Positions 63,031-64,000 of a stretch of DNA of 64,000 bases are shown one piece after another. The translations under genes and the position numbers were made by a program. The stretch comes from Apis mellifera (taxonomy: Eukaryota > Arthropoda > Insecta > Hymenoptera > Apidae). Position 1 is the stretch's first letter. Each line of letters begins with the position of its first letter. The stretch lies in the NCBI RefSeq assembly GCF_003254395.2, contig NC_037640.1, positions 8,166,289-8,230,288 on the forward strand, given 5' to 3'. Below the pieces are notes generated by a model. The model was not told the DNA's origin, made no database searches, and worked only from the letters and a program-made list of their open reading frames with translations.

Positions 63031-64000
63031 TTTTGACCATTCAATCGAAGACAACAAGTAGATAATTATTCATCCCAATTATATTAGGTACGCTTGTATC
63101 TTTACTTAAATCCACCGCCATATTTAGATTTTGATACTGATAAATCTAATTTATCATATTAATGTCACAAAAGTAAGTTTTAAAGTTAAAAAAAACATTT
63201 CAAGAAATCAATTTATACATTTTAAAATTTTTTACGACGTTTATACAGAAAATTCTACAAAATAACATTATTCTGCATTCTATGTATAACAAAATATTCA
63301 AATGACGTCAATTGACTTCATTAGTAAGTTTCAAGAAGAAAATATATTTTTTACAAAGTTTTATTAGAATATATATATATATATATATATATATAGTATG
63401 TTTTTAAACAAAGTCCATATAGGTTATATATTTCTCCTTTTCTTCCTCAAAACATTTCGATGTTGAATACATCAACAATAGAATTGTTTATTTATTTTTT
63501 AATCATAATAGAAATTTTAAATTTCTGCTATCAATAAAACAATCAAATTTATTGAATTCTAATCAAATTTTTATTATACTTCAGATCTTTATGACCTTCT
63601 TATACGTTATCTTCATCCATTTTGTACTTGAAAGAACACGGTCAATCGGAAGGTAAACGTGTTGGTATTTTATACTTGCTTGCCTCGAAGTCGACCTTGC
63701 GCGTACAACGATCTGAAAGTAATTAATTGTGTTCTTCGGTGTGAAATCTTACTTTATATTCCATAGCTCATTCAGTATCGTGGAAATTGTCCTCGATTGC
63801 CAAGTTTATAAACGTTTTTAAACACATATGTTGTTTAAGGAAATGTACGGCTCTACATGGAGATATATAGTTTCTACTTTCAATCTCCATTTTAAAATTC
63901 AATATCAATTTGATCGAGTTATTTTTCTATCAATGTATAACTATAATCATATTTATAAAATTTATCAAAATACTACGAAAGCAAAATAATATGAAATAGT

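Larger units (their letters stand above)
50652..64000 (+). other. long first intron with GC-richer patches
   Basis: AT-rich background with GC-richer patches at about 50745-50960, 51585-51690, 52085-52210, 54215-54480, 54900-55440, 56255-56600, 58025-58280, 59870-60080, 61050-61210, 61615-61920, 62360-62500 and 63610-63860. None gives a convincing complete coding exon. They are candidates for intronic enhancers. Small (AT)n runs occur, for example at 63370-63396. Confidence 0.5.

Overview
The window is nuclear DNA from an insect, very probably a bee or close hymenopteran. The DNA is extremely AT-rich, with short AT-rich introns, many (AT)n runs, and genes or regulatory patches standing out as islands of higher GC. 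A full-length ERCC6/CSB-type repair ATPase is present, a gene known to be absent from Drosophila. I see no bacterial, phage, CRISPR, tRNA or rRNA feature and no convincing transposon.

The left 41.5 kb is compact. In order: a possible terminal exon of an unknown minus-strand gene (292-513); a phospholipase B-like/lamina-ancestor gene (+, 569-3299); ERCC6/CSB (+, 4743-9823, 15 exons); a NYN/Zc3h12-N4BP1-type RNase gene (-, 10628-13019), convergent with ERCC6 and carrying two homopolymer frameshifts; two tandem ten-finger ZAD zinc-finger genes (+, 14329-17678 and 20850-24521) that may share one first exon; a cytosolic sulfotransferase (+, 26800-29400); mitochondrial ERA GTPase ERAL1 (-, 29646-30834); a two-span membrane protein with PPxY motifs (+, 32211-33482); HID1 (-, 35881-39294, 12 exons); and a METTL2-type tRNA m3C methyltransferase (-, 39797-41486). 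Exon boundaries were read by hand from GT/AG sites and phase, and each complete model sums to a whole number of codons, except the NYN gene, which only does so if one base is removed from each of two A-runs.

The right 22.5 kb is different. From 41.5 to 48.5 kb there is no confirmed gene, only AT-rich DNA studded with GC-richer patches. At about 48.5-50.65 kb lies a GC-rich promoter/5'UTR block ending in a short coding exon (50595-50651) with a perfect donor. It opens an intron that runs past the right edge, again dotted with GC patches. At 63024/63025 this intron carries a juxtaposed 3'/5' splice site, the signature of a recursive (ratchet) splice point. This looks like the 5' end of a long regulatory gene whose identity cannot be read from 19 residues.

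The genes are mostly unrelated housekeeping functions (DNA repair, RNA decay, sulfation, mitochondrial ribosome assembly, Golgi/secretory granule function, tRNA modification). I do not see a coordinated new system. The most interesting items are the apparently shared ZAD exon, the ratchet site, the phospholipase-like protein lacking its catalytic motifs, the double homopolymer frameshift, and orphan exon-like frames in the right-hand gene desert.
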